A stretch of 64,000 nt of DNA from Algihabitans sp965233705 (GTDB taxonomy: Bacteria > Pseudomonadota > Alphaproteobacteria > Kiloniellales > DSM-21159): the NCBI GenBank assembly GCA_965233705.1, contig CBDDTF010000002.1, positions 310,001-374,000 on the forward strand. Direction: 5' to 3'. Each line of letters begins with the position of its first letter. The stretch's first letter is position 1. A program made the translations under genes and the position numbers. The notes beneath the pieces were generated by a model, which saw nothing but the letters and a program-made list of their open reading frames with translations, made no database searches and was not told the origin of the DNA. Below are positions 16,324 through 25,557 of this stretch, in pieces.

Positions 16324-16351
16324 CTCTAGCCCCTCCTTCGTGTGCCTTGCT

Positions 16352-16690
16352 TTAGAGTGCTTCGGCGTTGGTCTCGCCGGTGCGGATGCGCACGACCGAG
16401 CTCAGGTCGAGCACGAAGATCTTGCCGTCGCCGATGCGCCCGGTGTTGGCGGCCTTCTGGATGGCCTCCACCACCTGCTCGACCAGTTCGTCGGTGACCG
16501 CGACTTCGATCTTCACCTTCGGCAGGAAGTTCACCGAGTACTCCGCGCCGCGGTAGATCTCGGTCTGTCCCTTCTGCCGTCCGTAGCCCTTCACCTCGCT
16601 GACCGTCAGACCCTCGACACCCAGTCCGGTGAGAGCCTCGCGCACGTCGTCGAGCTTGAAGGGCTTGATGATGGCCATAACCAGTTTCAT
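16352..16690 (-). CDS. glnK: Nitrogen regulatory protein P-II (GlnK)
   Basis: 112 residues, the standard P-II length. The T-loop GQTEIYRGAEYSVNFLPK contains Tyr51, the residue uridylylated by GlnD, and the B-loop TGRIGDGKIFV binds ATP/ADP. P-II reports 2-oxoglutarate and energy status and blocks AmtB by inserting the T-loop into its pore. The linkage to amtB and the sigma-54 promoter upstream mark it as the GlnK rather than the GlnB paralogue. Start ATG 16690. Confidence 0.96.
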   Translation of the reverse strand: MKLVMAIIKPFKLDDVREALTGLGVEGLTVSEVKGYGRQKGQTEIYRGAEYSVNFLPKVKIEVAVTDELVEQVVEAIQKAANTGRIGDGKIFVLDLSSVVRIRTGETNAEAL

Positions 16691-16837
16691 CGCGCCTCTG
16701 CCCTTTCGTTCCTTCTCCGTGGCCTCCCGCCTTGGCGAAACGCGCCCCCGCCCTGCTGGCGGATCGCGCCTCCCCCGAGACGCGCGGCCTGCCGCCGCCC
16801 CTCGGGCCGGTCCGGCAGCGCCGCCTTGCCTTCCATA

Positions 16838-16853
16838 ATCAAGAAGCGTGCCA
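16838..16853 (-). promoter_or_regulatory. Sigma-54 (RpoN) promoter of glnK-amtB
   Basis: On the minus strand TGGCACG (16853-16847), four bases, TTGAT (16842-16838): the -24 GG and -12 GA elements with the required 10-base gap. The -24 half is a perfect match and the -12 has GA for the consensus GC. Predicted start near 16826 leaves a leader of about 136 bases to glnK. This is the known mode of control for glnK-amtB, through NtrC. The remaining 16854-17084 should hold NtrC sites but no clear TGCAC-type dyad is visible; it also contains the start region of the divergent ubiH-family gene. Confidence 0.75.
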
Positions 16854-17084
16854 GTTCCCCGGCGGGCGGCCGCGGAGCCCGCAAGACCGGGGCGATTCGC
16901 GGCGGTTGCAGGGGCGCGGCCGCGCACGCCAAGGTCGCGCCACCGGGCTGGCAGACGCCCACACATGCCGTTTTTTTGTGCATGCGCTTTGTGGTGGCGC
17001 GTAATTGTGCAGTGCAATCTGCCGCAGCCCGCGCGCCACGCCCCGGGCTGGACAGCGCCGGCCCGAGGCTCGATCTTGGCGGCC

Positions 17085-18398
17085 ATGGAAGCGGGCTTGC
17101 ACAAACGCGGGACGACCCGGAGCGGCAGCGCGAAGGCGCCGGACCGGGTCGAGGTGGCCATCGCCGGCGGCGGGCTGGTCGGGCTGACGCTGGGCATCGC
17201 CCTGGCCGGCGCCGGGGTCGAGGTGGCGGTGGTCGACGCCCAGACGCCCTCCGAGCTGACCGAGGCGGCCTACGACGGCCGCGCCTCGGCCATCGCCGCC
17301 GCCTCGGCCAACCTGCTGCGCGCCATCGGCGTGTGGCGCCACGTCGCGCCGGAGGCCGAGCCGATCCGCGACATCCGCGTCTCCGACGGCCAGGTCGGAC
17401 GCCGCGCGGCACCGCTGTTCCTGCACTACGACAGCGACGAGCTGGGCCGCGGCCCCTTCGGCTGGATCGTCGAGAACCGGCGCCTGCGCCAGGCCCTCTT
17501 CGCGCGCGCGCGCGAGCTGGAGTCGCTGCACCTGGTGGCCCCGGGCGGCGTCGCCGCGGCCGAACGCCCGGCCGACGGCGAGGGCCGCGGCGAGGCCGGC
17601 ATCCTGGCCCGCCTGGCCGACGGCGGCGCGATCACGGCGCAGCTCCTGGTCGCCGCCGACGGCCGCCGCTCGCCCCTGCGCGAGGCCGCCGGCATCCGCA
17701 CCCTGCGCTGGGACTACCCCCAGATGGGCCTGGTCGCCACCCTGACCCACGAGCTGCCGCACGAGGGCGTCGCGCACGAACACTTCCTGCCCGCGGGCCC
17801 CTTCGCCGTGCTGCCGATGACCGACGGGCCGGACGGCCGCCACCGCTCCTCGCTGGTCTGGACCGAGCGCCGCGACCTGGCGCCGGAGATGATGAAGCTC
17901 GACGACGCGGCCTTCGCCGCCGAGTGCCAGCGCCGCTTCGGCGACAGCCTCGGCCGCTTCGGGCTGACCGGGCCGCGCTGGTGCTATCCGCTTTCCCTGC
18001 ACCACGCCCAGCGCTACCGCGCCGGCCGCCTGGTGCTGGTCGGCGACGCGGCGCACGGCATCCACCCGATCGCCGGGCAGGGCCTCAACCTCGGCCTGCG
18101 CGACGTGGCGGCCCTGGCCGAGTGCCTGATCGACGCGCGGCGGCTGGGGCTCGACCTGGGCGCGGCCGAGCCGCTGGCCCGCTACGAGCGCTGGCGCCGG
18201 CCGGACACGCTGACGCTGATCGCGGTGACCGACGGGCTGAACCGGCTGTTCTCCAACGACCTGCCGCCGCTGCGCCTGCTGCGCGATCTGGGCATGGCCG
18301 CGGTGGACCGCGCCGCGCCGCTCAAGCGCCTGCTGATGCGCCACGCCATGGGGCTGGTTGGCGATCTGCCCCGCCTGGCCCGCGGCGAGCCGCTGTAG
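17085..18398 (+). CDS. UbiH/UbiF/VisC-family FAD-dependent hydroxylase
   Basis: 437 residues from ATG 17085; the frame is open further upstream but runs through the glnK promoter region with no homology. FAD-binding motifs: GGGLVGLTLGIALAGAG (dinucleotide fold), the middle DGR of ADGRRSPLREAAGI, and GDAAHGIHPIAGQGLNLGLRD, the signature of aromatic-ring hydroxylases of ubiquinone synthesis. DGRASAIAAAS near residue 65 is also typical. It most probably hydroxylates the quinone ring using O2 and NAD(P)H. Which carbon (UbiH, UbiF, UbiI or the multi-site UbiL/UbiM types) cannot be decided from sequence reading. Confidence 0.9.
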   Translation: MEAGLHKRGTTRSGSAKAPDRVEVAIAGGGLVGLTLGIALAGAGVEVAVVDAQTPSELTEAAYDGRASAIAAASANLLRAIGVWRHVAPEAEPIRDIRVSDGQVGRRAAPLFLHYDSDELGRGPFGWIVENRRLRQALFARARELESLHLVAPGGVAAAERPADGEGRGEAGILARLADGGAITAQLLVAADGRRSPLREAAGIRTLRWDYPQMGLVATLTHELPHEGVAHEHFLPAGPFAVLPMTDGPDGRHRSSLVWTERRDLAPEMMKLDDAAFAAECQRRFGDSLGRFGLTGPRWCYPLSLHHAQRYRAGRLVLVGDAAHGIHPIAGQGLNLGLRDVAALAECLIDARRLGLDLGAAEPLARYERWRRPDTLTLIAVTDGLNRLFSNDLPPLRLLRDLGMAAVDRAAPLKRLLMRHAMGLVGDLPRLARGEPL

Positions 18399-18443
18399 CG
18401 GGCGCAGGCCGCCTTCGCCGCTGCCCCGCCGGCGGCGACCGCG

Positions 18444-19145
18444 TCAGCCGCTGCCCCGGCGCGGGTCGGCCGTGTAGAAGCGCTCGCCGGTGGTCAGGGT
18501 CCAGCCGACCAGGTCGCGCAGGCAGTCGCCCAGCGCCGCGTCGAAGGCGCGCACCACCGCCGGCAGGGTGTCGGCCTCGGCCGGCTCGCGCGCCGCGACG
18601 CTGTGGTTGGCGACGATGGCGCGCCGCGGCATCTGCACCAGCTTGACGTTGAGCGCCACGTGGGCCTGCGGCAGGGCGCCGTGGAAGTACTCGGCCTGGA
18701 ACTCGCGCAGCTCGCTCTTCAGCACGAAGTCCGCGCGCAGGCCCAGGGACTCCCGACCGATCGAGACGATCCTGTGCGAGTTCTCGAAGGACTCGATCAT
18801 CAGGGTCTGGACCATCTGCGGCGCCTGGTCGGTCCAGTTGGCGCGGGCGTAGTACTCCACCTCCATGCGCTGCTGCATCAGCGCGATGCGCACCGTGTCG
18901 AGCGCGGCATTGGCGATCGGCGGTTCGAGGATGAGCTGCCAGTCGACCTCCGGCAGGCTCTCGTCGAACCGGCTTTTCGGCGACAGGCGGAAGAACTGCG
19001 GCGGCGGGCGCTGGCCCGGCACGAGCTGGGTGCAGCCGGCCAGCGGCCCCGACAGCGCGCCCAGCAGGGCCGCCGCCGCGCCCGCGCGCAACAGTCCCCG
19101 GCGGTCCGGCCGGACGGGCGGCCTCCCCTCAACGCGGCGCTTCAT
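18444..19145 (-). CDS. ABC-type transport auxiliary lipoprotein
   Basis: 233 residues. The N-terminus has a basic twin-Arg-like stretch, a hydrophobic core and a lipobox LAGC (Cys about 38), so it is a lipoprotein. The rest matches the auxiliary lipoprotein domain of MCE systems (PqiC/YmbA-like): FFRLSPKS and the paired segments around LDTVRIALMQQRMEVEYYARANWTDQ. It is the last gene of the MlaE-ATPase-MlaD operon and its start overlaps the mlaD-like gene by 17 bases. Such lipoproteins are thought to sit at the outer-membrane end of the lipid shuttle. Confidence 0.88.
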   Translation of the reverse strand: MKRRVEGRPPVRPDRRGLLRAGAAAALLGALSGPLAGCTQLVPGQRPPPQFFRLSPKSRFDESLPEVDWQLILEPPIANAALDTVRIALMQQRMEVEYYARANWTDQAPQMVQTLMIESFENSHRIVSIGRESLGLRADFVLKSELREFQAEYFHGALPQAHVALNVKLVQMPRRAIVANHSVAAREPAEADTLPAVVRAFDAALGDCLRDLVGWTLTTGERFYTADPRRGSG

Positions 19146-20160
19146 AGCCTTCCTGCTGATCTCCGAAGATGAACCGCGCCGGGTCGCGCTGCACCTCGAG
19201 CGAGACGCGGTTGAGGTTGGTGACCAGGCTGCGCGCCTCGGTCAGGAGGTTGGCCAGCTCGTAGAGGCCGGTCGCGGTGAAGTCGCGGATCGGCTCGCGG
19301 TTCTCCGCGACCATGGCCTGCACCTCGCCGGCCATGGCATCGATCGACTGCGCCGCCCCGCGCAGCTCGGCGATCATCTCGTTGAGGCCGGTGGCCGAGG
19401 TGTCGACCTCGCCCTCCAGCCGCTCGGCCAGGCGCCGCACCGCGTCCAGCGTGGTGCCGGTCTTCTGGGTCAGGTCGCCGAACTGGCCGCGCGCGTCGCG
19501 CGCCAGGTCCGCCGTCACGGCGCTGGCCTCGTTCAGGTTGGCCAGGGTGCCGGAGGCGTCGTCGACCAGGGCGCCGATCCGGTCGCGCCGGCCGGCCAGC
19601 TCGGAGGTCAGCGACTCGATGTTGGTCATCGTCGTCTCGAGGCTGGCCAGATTGCGGTCGCTCAGCAGCAGGTTGACCCGCGCCAGGGTGGTCTGCATGG
19701 CCGCGACGGCATCGGGCACGCCCTCCAGCACCTGCTCCAGGGACGAGGCCTCGGTGCGGATCTCCGGCACCGCCTCGGTCGCCGCCGCGCGCAGCCGCGG
19801 CGCTGCCGCCGTGCCGCCCTGCAGCAGCACGTAGCGCCCGCCGGTCAGCCCCTCCATCTCCAGGCTGGCGGTGGTGTCGGTCTTGACCGGCACCTCGGCG
19901 TCGACGCGCACCATCACCCGCACGGTGCCGGGGTCGTCGGGCTCCAGCTTGATGTCCACCACCTCGCCGACGCGCACCCCGGAGTAGCGCACCGGGCTGC
20001 CCTCGGCCAGGCCGGTGACCGAACCGGAGACCAGCAGGTCGTAGCGCTCGAAGGTGGTGTCGACCTGGAACTTCGCCAGCCAGATGACGAAGGCGAAGCT
20101 GCCGAGGAAGAGCGCCAGCACGAAGGCGCCGACCAGGATGTAGTTCGCCCGGGTTTCCAT
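19129..20160 (-). CDS. MlaD/MCE domain periplasmic lipid-binding protein
   Basis: 343 residues. One N-terminal membrane anchor (about 8-29) is followed by an MCE domain (about 40-120: GSVTGLAEGSPVRYSGVRVG, TGGRYVLLQGG). A long, mostly helical region with heptad character then runs to the C-terminus (repeated LA, DL, NL spacing around 150-320). The MCE domain forms a hexameric ring on the permease in Mla systems; the long helical tail suggests a needle- or tube-like extension, as in larger MCE proteins, rather than short E. coli MlaD. Encoded 43 bases downstream of the ATPase gene. Confidence 0.92.
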   Translation of the reverse strand: METRANYILVGAFVLALFLGSFAFVIWLAKFQVDTTFERYDLLVSGSVTGLAEGSPVRYSGVRVGEVVDIKLEPDDPGTVRVMVRVDAEVPVKTDTTASLEMEGLTGGRYVLLQGGTAAAPRLRAAATEAVPEIRTEASSLEQVLEGVPDAVAAMQTTLARVNLLLSDRNLASLETTMTNIESLTSELAGRRDRIGALVDDASGTLANLNEASAVTADLARDARGQFGDLTQKTGTTLDAVRRLAERLEGEVDTSATGLNEMIAELRGAAQSIDAMAGEVQAMVAENREPIRDFTATGLYELANLLTEARSLVTNLNRVSLEVQRDPARFIFGDQQEGYEAPR

Positions 20161-20203
20161 CCGCCCCCTTCGCGCTCACGCCCAAACAAAGCCGCCGCGC
20201 CCG

Positions 20204-21058
20204 CTAGGGCGCCTCGGCGTTCGCCCCGGCCGCAGGGTCGATTCCGGCCGCACGCTCCGCTGCGCCCGCCGCCGCCCGGCCGCGCGGACCGAGAAAATAG
20301 TCCTGAATCCAGGGATCGGGTTCACGTTCCAGCTCTTGGATCGTTCCGACCTTAACACGCTTGTCGACCAGCACGGAAATCCTGTCGCAGATGGCATAGA
20401 GGCTGTCCAGGTCGTGGGTGACCATGACCACGCTCAGGCCCAGGGCCGACTGCAGGTCGCCGATCAGGGCGTCGAACTGGCTGGCGCCGATCGGGTCGAG
20501 CCCGGCGGTCGGCTCGTCGAGGAACAGGATCTCGGGGTCCAGCGCCAGGGCGCGCGCCAGGCCGGCGCGCTTGCGCATGCCGCCGGACAGCTCGCTGGGA
20601 TACTTGTGCGCCGCGCTCGGCGGCAGGCCGACCAGGGCCACCTTCAGCTCGGCGATCTCGCGGCGCAGCCGCGCCGGCAGGTCGCTGTGCTCGGCCAGCG
20701 GCACCTCGATGTTCTGCGCCACGGTCAGCGAGGAGAAGAGCGCGCCGTCCTGGAACAGCATGCCCCAGTGCCGTTGCAGCGCGCGCAGGTCGGGGTCGCC
20801 CGGCCCCTCGACGGCGCGGCCGAGGATCTCGATCCGTCCGGCGGTCGGGCGCAGCAGCCCGACGATGCAGCGCAGCAGCACCGACTTGCCGCTGCCCGAG
20901 CCGCCGACCAGGCCCATGACCTCGCCGCGGCGCACCGCGAAGTCCAGGTTCTCGTGCACCACGTGACGCCCGAACTGGGTCGTCAGGCCGGTGACGCGGA
21001 TCACCGGGTCGCCGGCCGGGGCCGCGCCGCGCGCGCTCTCGCCGTTGCCGCCGCTCAC
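20204..21058 (-). CDS. ABC transporter ATP-binding protein (MlaF-like)
   Basis: 284 residues from GTG 21058, overlapping the permease stop by four bases (GTGA). Walker A is GGSGSGKS, the signature LSGGMRKRAGLARALA has the Met-Arg-Lys variant characteristic of MlaF/Ttg2A, and Walker B is EILFLDEPTAGLDP. It powers lipid transport by the linked MlaE permease. The C-terminal about 30 residues after FLGPRGR are Ala-rich and not conserved. The long open frame upstream in this phase runs antisense to nothing real and is not part of the gene. Confidence 0.93.
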   Translation of the reverse strand: MSGGNGESARGAAPAGDPVIRVTGLTTQFGRHVVHENLDFAVRRGEVMGLVGGSGSGKSVLLRCIVGLLRPTAGRIEILGRAVEGPGDPDLRALQRHWGMLFQDGALFSSLTVAQNIEVPLAEHSDLPARLRREIAELKVALVGLPPSAAHKYPSELSGGMRKRAGLARALALDPEILFLDEPTAGLDPIGASQFDALIGDLQSALGLSVVMVTHDLDSLYAICDRISVLVDKRVKVGTIQELEREPDPWIQDYFLGPRGRAAAGAAERAAGIDPAAGANAEAP

Positions 21059-22206
21059 AGGCCGATCACCGAGTAGAAGACCGAGAAGAGGGCGTCGAGC
21101 ACGATCACCAGGAAGATCGCCTCGACCACCGCGCGGGTGGTGCGCAGGCCGACCGACTCGGCGTTGGAGGAGACCTTCAGCCCCTCGTAGCAGCCGATCA
21201 GCGCGATCACGAAGGCGAAGATCGGCGCCTTGATCATGCCGACCCAGAAGGTGTTCAGCTCCACCGCGTCGCGGAGCTGGCGCAGGAAGGTCAGCAGGTC
21301 GATGTCGAGCACCACCGTCGCCATGATGGCGCCGCCCAGCAGGCCCAGCACGTTGGCGTAGAAGGTCAACAGCGGCAGCGCGATGATCAGCGCCAGCACC
21401 CGCGGGATCACCAGCACCTCGACCGGGTCGAGGCCGATGGTGGTCATGGCGTCGACCTCCTGGTTGACCTTCATGGTGCCGATCTGGGCGGTGAAGGCCG
21501 AGCCGGAGCGGCCGGCCACGATGATCGCGGTGATCAGCACGCCCATCTCGCGCAGCACCGCCACGCCGACCAGGTTGACGGTGAAGATCTCGGCACCGAA
21601 GCGGGCGAGCTGGTCGGAGCCCTGGTAGGCCAGCACCACGCCGATCAGGAAGGCGAGCAGCCCGACGATCGGCAGCGCGTCCAGCCCGGTCTTCTCCAGG
21701 TGGTAGACCAGCGAGGTGGCGCGCAGCCGCCCCGGCCGGCGCAGCAAGCGGCCGAGGATGACCACCGTCATGCCGAGAAAGCCGAGCAGCTCGCGCGCCG
21801 TGCGCCCGGACTCGACGGTGGCCGCGCCCAGCTCTGCCAGCAGGGCGGGCAGGCTGCCCGGCCGCTTCGGCGGCGCCGGCGCCGCCTCGCGCTGGGTGAC
21901 CTTGTCGAGCAGCGCCTGGCGGGCCGGATCGACGCCGGCCAGCGCCACCTCCAGGCCGCGCCGCGCGAGCTGCGCGCGGGTCCGCTCGACCAGCCAGGCC
22001 CCGGCGGTGTCGAGTGCCTCCACCGCCGTCAGGTCGAACTCCGCCGCCGCCGCGCCGCCCGGGTCGAGCTCGGCCAGCGCGGCGTCCTGAGCGCCGACCG
22101 TGGCGGTGAGCCAGGCGCCGCTCAGGCGCAGCCGCAGGCGCTGCGCCTCGCGCTCCACCTGCAGCCGCGCCGGCTGCGGCGCGCTCACCACCTCCTCGGC
22201 CGCCAT
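21055..22206 (-). CDS. MlaE family ABC permease with N-terminal STAS domain
   Basis: 383 residues. The first about 110 residues form a STAS domain (AEFDLTAVEALDTAGAWLVERTRAQLARRG), equivalent to separate MlaB in E. coli and fused here to the permease. From about 130 the MlaE domain has five or six membrane segments with the family motifs AYQGSDQLARFGAEIF, LREMGVLITAIIVAGRSGSAF and GTMKVNQEVDAM. It is the first gene of the operon permease-ATPase-MlaD-lipoprotein; no mlaC-type soluble carrier is adjacent. Confidence 0.94.
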   Translation of the reverse strand: MAAEEVVSAPQPARLQVEREAQRLRLRLSGAWLTATVGAQDAALAELDPGGAAAAEFDLTAVEALDTAGAWLVERTRAQLARRGLEVALAGVDPARQALLDKVTQREAAPAPPKRPGSLPALLAELGAATVESGRTARELLGFLGMTVVILGRLLRRPGRLRATSLVYHLEKTGLDALPIVGLLAFLIGVVLAYQGSDQLARFGAEIFTVNLVGVAVLREMGVLITAIIVAGRSGSAFTAQIGTMKVNQEVDAMTTIGLDPVEVLVIPRVLALIIALPLLTFYANVLGLLGGAIMATVVLDIDLLTFLRQLRDAVELNTFWVGMIKAPIFAFVIALIGCYEGLKVSSNAESVGLRTTRAVVEAIFLVIVLDALFSVFYSVIGL

Positions 22207-22330
22207 CGCGGTCTCGTCCCCTCCTGGACTGGAACCGGCGGCGAGTTAAACACGCGCGGGAGTCGGGGGCCAGCCTCGGCACAGGCGCCGCGACAGCGCT
22301 GCCGCGCGCGGCGCCCGCCCGCCCCAGGGC

Positions 22331-22434
22331 CGGCTCACGGGACCGGCTCACGGGACCGGCTCACGGGACCGGCTCACGGGACCGGCTCACGGGACCGGCT
22401 CACGGGACCGGCTCACGGGGCCGGCTCACGGGGC
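22331..22434. repeat. 13-base tandem repeat x8 over a stop codon
   Basis: Eight contiguous 13-base units; six are CGGCTCACGGGAC and the last two CGGCTCACGGGGC. The TGA of the minus-strand gene at 22426 lies in the eighth unit, so the array begins at the end of that gene and runs into the gap before the mlaE-like gene. There are no spacers, so this is not a CRISPR. Confidence 0.95.
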
Positions 22435-22800
22435 CGCCGCGTCGCGCCCCCACCAGTCCCAGGCGGCTTCCAGCTCGGCGCAGTGGGCCGCCTGCGCCGC
22501 GGCGCCGCGGTCGGGGCCGGCATAGCGCCCCAGGGCGCGCAGGTGCTGGAAGAAACCGGGGGCCGGCAGGGCGTCGGCGCGCCGCGAGACGACCAGCGCG
22601 GCCAGCAGCGGCCGGCCGGCGGCCTGGTCCTCGGCCATCATCTCCTCGAGCAGGCCGGTCAGGGTGTGGATGCGGTGCGGCGCCGGCACCCGCGCCTCGG
22701 CCGCCAGGTCCGCGTAGCGCCGCGTCTCGCGCGCACGCGCCGCGGCCGTCAGCAGGCGGCGCAGCTCCAGCTTCAGGCTCATCCGCTCCAGCGTGTCCAT
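22426..22800 (-). CDS. Hypothetical protein, 124 residues
   Basis: Start at ATG 22800 is supported by AGGGGGG eight bases upstream; the open frame continues far upstream antisense to mmsA, which is a shadow. The product is mainly helical with a small motif set: RRYADLAAEARVP, LLEEMMAEDQAAGRPLLAALVVSR and LPAPGFFQHLRALGR. The order Y-x-D-L-A, LLxALVVSR and PxPGFF resembles small winged-helix-like proteins that I have seen in bacterial genomes, but I cannot name a family. It is divergent from mmsA across 135 bases and its stop codon sits in a 13-base tandem array. Confidence 0.6.
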   Translation of the reverse strand: MDTLERMSLKLELRRLLTAAARARETRRYADLAAEARVPAPHRIHTLTGLLEEMMAEDQAAGRPLLAALVVSRRADALPAPGFFQHLRALGRYAGPDRGAAAQAAHCAELEAAWDWWGRDAAAP

Positions 22801-22867
22801 GCTCACGGCCCCCCCTGGGTTCCGCTCGGCGCCGGCGGCCCGGCCGGGTCCCGACGACGCGCCGCGA

Positions 22868-22901
22868 CGATTCCCTACGCTCGCAAATCGCTCTAGGCTG
22901 C
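22868..22901 (+). promoter_or_regulatory. Conserved promoter-like motif before mmsA
   Basis: CGATTCCCT, five bases, CGCAAATCGCTCTAG, one base, CTGC. The same motif with the same spacing lies before the creatininase-family gene (48324-48357). TCTAGG could act as a -10 box with GATTCC 17 bases upstream. The motif ends 35 bases before ATG 22936. Confidence 0.45.
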
Positions 22902-22935
22902 CGCCGGCGACCAGTTCCGGAGGGAGATGAACGAG

Positions 22936-24432
<1,497 letters not shown>

Positions 24433-24438
24433 CGCCCC

Positions 24439-24468
24439 GCCCGCCGGGACGCACGCGCCCCGGCGGGC
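24439..24468 (+). terminator. GC-rich hairpin after mmsA
   Basis: Perfect 10-bp stem GCCCGCCGGG / CCCGGCGGGC starting six bases after the mmsA stop. There is only CTTG, not a T-run, after it, so termination efficiency is uncertain. Confidence 0.4.
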
Positions 24469-24571
24469 GCTTGCCACGACCTCCTCTCACCGCTGCTGGA
24501 CGAGGCGGTGTCGGACATTATCGCTACGCCCACGACGCGCGCACCGCAGATCGCCGAATACCCGCAGCAGC

Positions 24572-24714
24572 TTTAGAGTGATTTGCGACCCTATGGACGC
24601 GCCTCGGCGCGTCCGCCGGTCGCGAGACCTCGCGCCCACTTTAATGTGTTAAAGCAGATTGCTTGGGATCGCCGGAGCCGCAGGAGCGGCTCCAGACGAG
24701 CGCAACCTGCTCTA
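24572..24714. repeat. Mosaic palindromic intergenic element, copy A (interrupted)
   Basis: Module 1: TTTAGAGTGATTTGCGACC (24572-24590), inner palindrome GGACGCGCC/GGCGCGTCC (24595-24614), then GGTCGCGA. Tail module: CTTTAATGTGTTAAAGCAGA (24639-24658), the reverse complement of the tail in copies B and C with two mismatches. Module 2: AAAGCAGATT (24651-24660), inner stem GGAGCCGC/GCGGCTCC (24674-24693), AACCTGCTCTA (24704-24714). The IS has inserted at the terminal TA, separating the element from the uspA stop codon it originally overlapped. Confidence 0.75.
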
Positions 24715-25557
24715 GGCTCCGGACCCATAAAAGGCTTGCCGGCGCGAGGGCAGGTTTGATTCAAGCTTCCAAACGGTAGGGAGCTTGCGATGTCGGAGAG
24801 CCATTTCTGGCTGAGCGAGGCGCAGTTTGCGCGCCTTCAGCCGCTGCTGCCGAACAAGCCGCGCGGTGTGCCGCGGGTGGACGACCGGCGTGTGATTAGC
24901 GGGATCGTCCACGTCCTCAGGACGGGGTGCCGATGGGCCGACGCACCGGCGGTCTACGGCCCGCGCAAGACGCTGTACAACCGCTATGTCCGCTGGGCCA
25001 AGGCCGGCGTCTGGGCCGAGGTGTTCCGCGCCTTGGCCGACAGCGGCGGTCCACCGGCCGAGCTGCTGCTCGACAGTTCGCACGTCAAGGCGCACCGCTG
25101 CGCGGCCGGCGGTAAAGGGGGGGCGCCGTCCACGCCATAGGCCGCTCGCGCGGCGGCCGGACCACCAAGATCCACGTTGCGACAGACGAACTGGGGCGGC
25201 CGCGCGCCGTGATCCTCACGCCAGGCCAGCGCGGCGACAGCCCTGTGGCGCTCGCGCTCGTTGGCGCTCTGCCGCCACCGCGCAGACTGATCGCCGACGC
25301 CGCCTACGACAGCGACGGCCTGCGCCGGTTCCTGAGCGAGCGCGGCACCGAACCGGTCGTGCCGAACAACCCGACGCGCAAGCGAAAACACGCCTTCGAT
25401 GCCGCCGCCTACCGGGCACGCAACGCGATCGAACGCACCTTCTGCAGGCTCAAGGACTGGCGACGCATCGCCACGCGCTACGACCGCCTGGCCGCAACGT
25501 TCGAAGCCGCCGTCCTCATCGGCGCAATCGTCTGCTATTGGTTATGAGTCCGGAGCC
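24715..25557 (+). mobile_element. IS5-family (IS427-like) insertion sequence, complete, 843 bases
   Basis: Terminal inverted repeats of 16 bases, GGCTCCGGACCCATAA (24715-24730) and TTATGAGTCCGGAGCC (25542-25557), differ at one position. Flanking TA at 24713-24714 and 25558-25559 is the likely two-base target duplication. Between them are one transposase in two overlapping frames joined by a slippery A3G7 tract. Size, ends and frame structure match IS427-group members of the IS5 family. It appears intact and potentially active. Confidence 0.9.
24790..25547 (+). CDS. IS5-family transposase made by -1 frameshifting
   Basis: The first frame (24790-25140) encodes 116 residues: a helix-turn-helix-like start (FWLSEAQFARLQPLLP) and the first catalytic Asp95 in LLLDSSHVKAH. 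At AAAGGGGGGG (25114-25123) a -1 shift leads into AVHAIGRSRGGRTTKIH and on to the second Asp (LIADAAYDS) and the Glu (RNAIERTFCRLK), completing the DDE triad; stop at 25547, inside the right inverted repeat. There is no credible internal start for the second frame, so slippage is needed for full transposase. It cuts and inserts its own element. Confidence 0.88.

Noticed and set aside
16336..16346. TTTAGAGTGC at the glnK stop as another palindromic element
   Set aside because: Only 10-11 bases match module 1, there is no palindrome and the sequence is coding.
16937..17000. Inverted repeat GCGCCACC / GGTGGCGC as an NtrC site
   Set aside because: A 48-base gap and lack of the TGCAC core make it unlike an NtrC dyad; probably chance in GC-rich DNA.
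22331..22434. CRISPR array
   Set aside because: Units are 13 bases and directly adjacent with no spacers and no cas genes nearby; this is a minisatellite.
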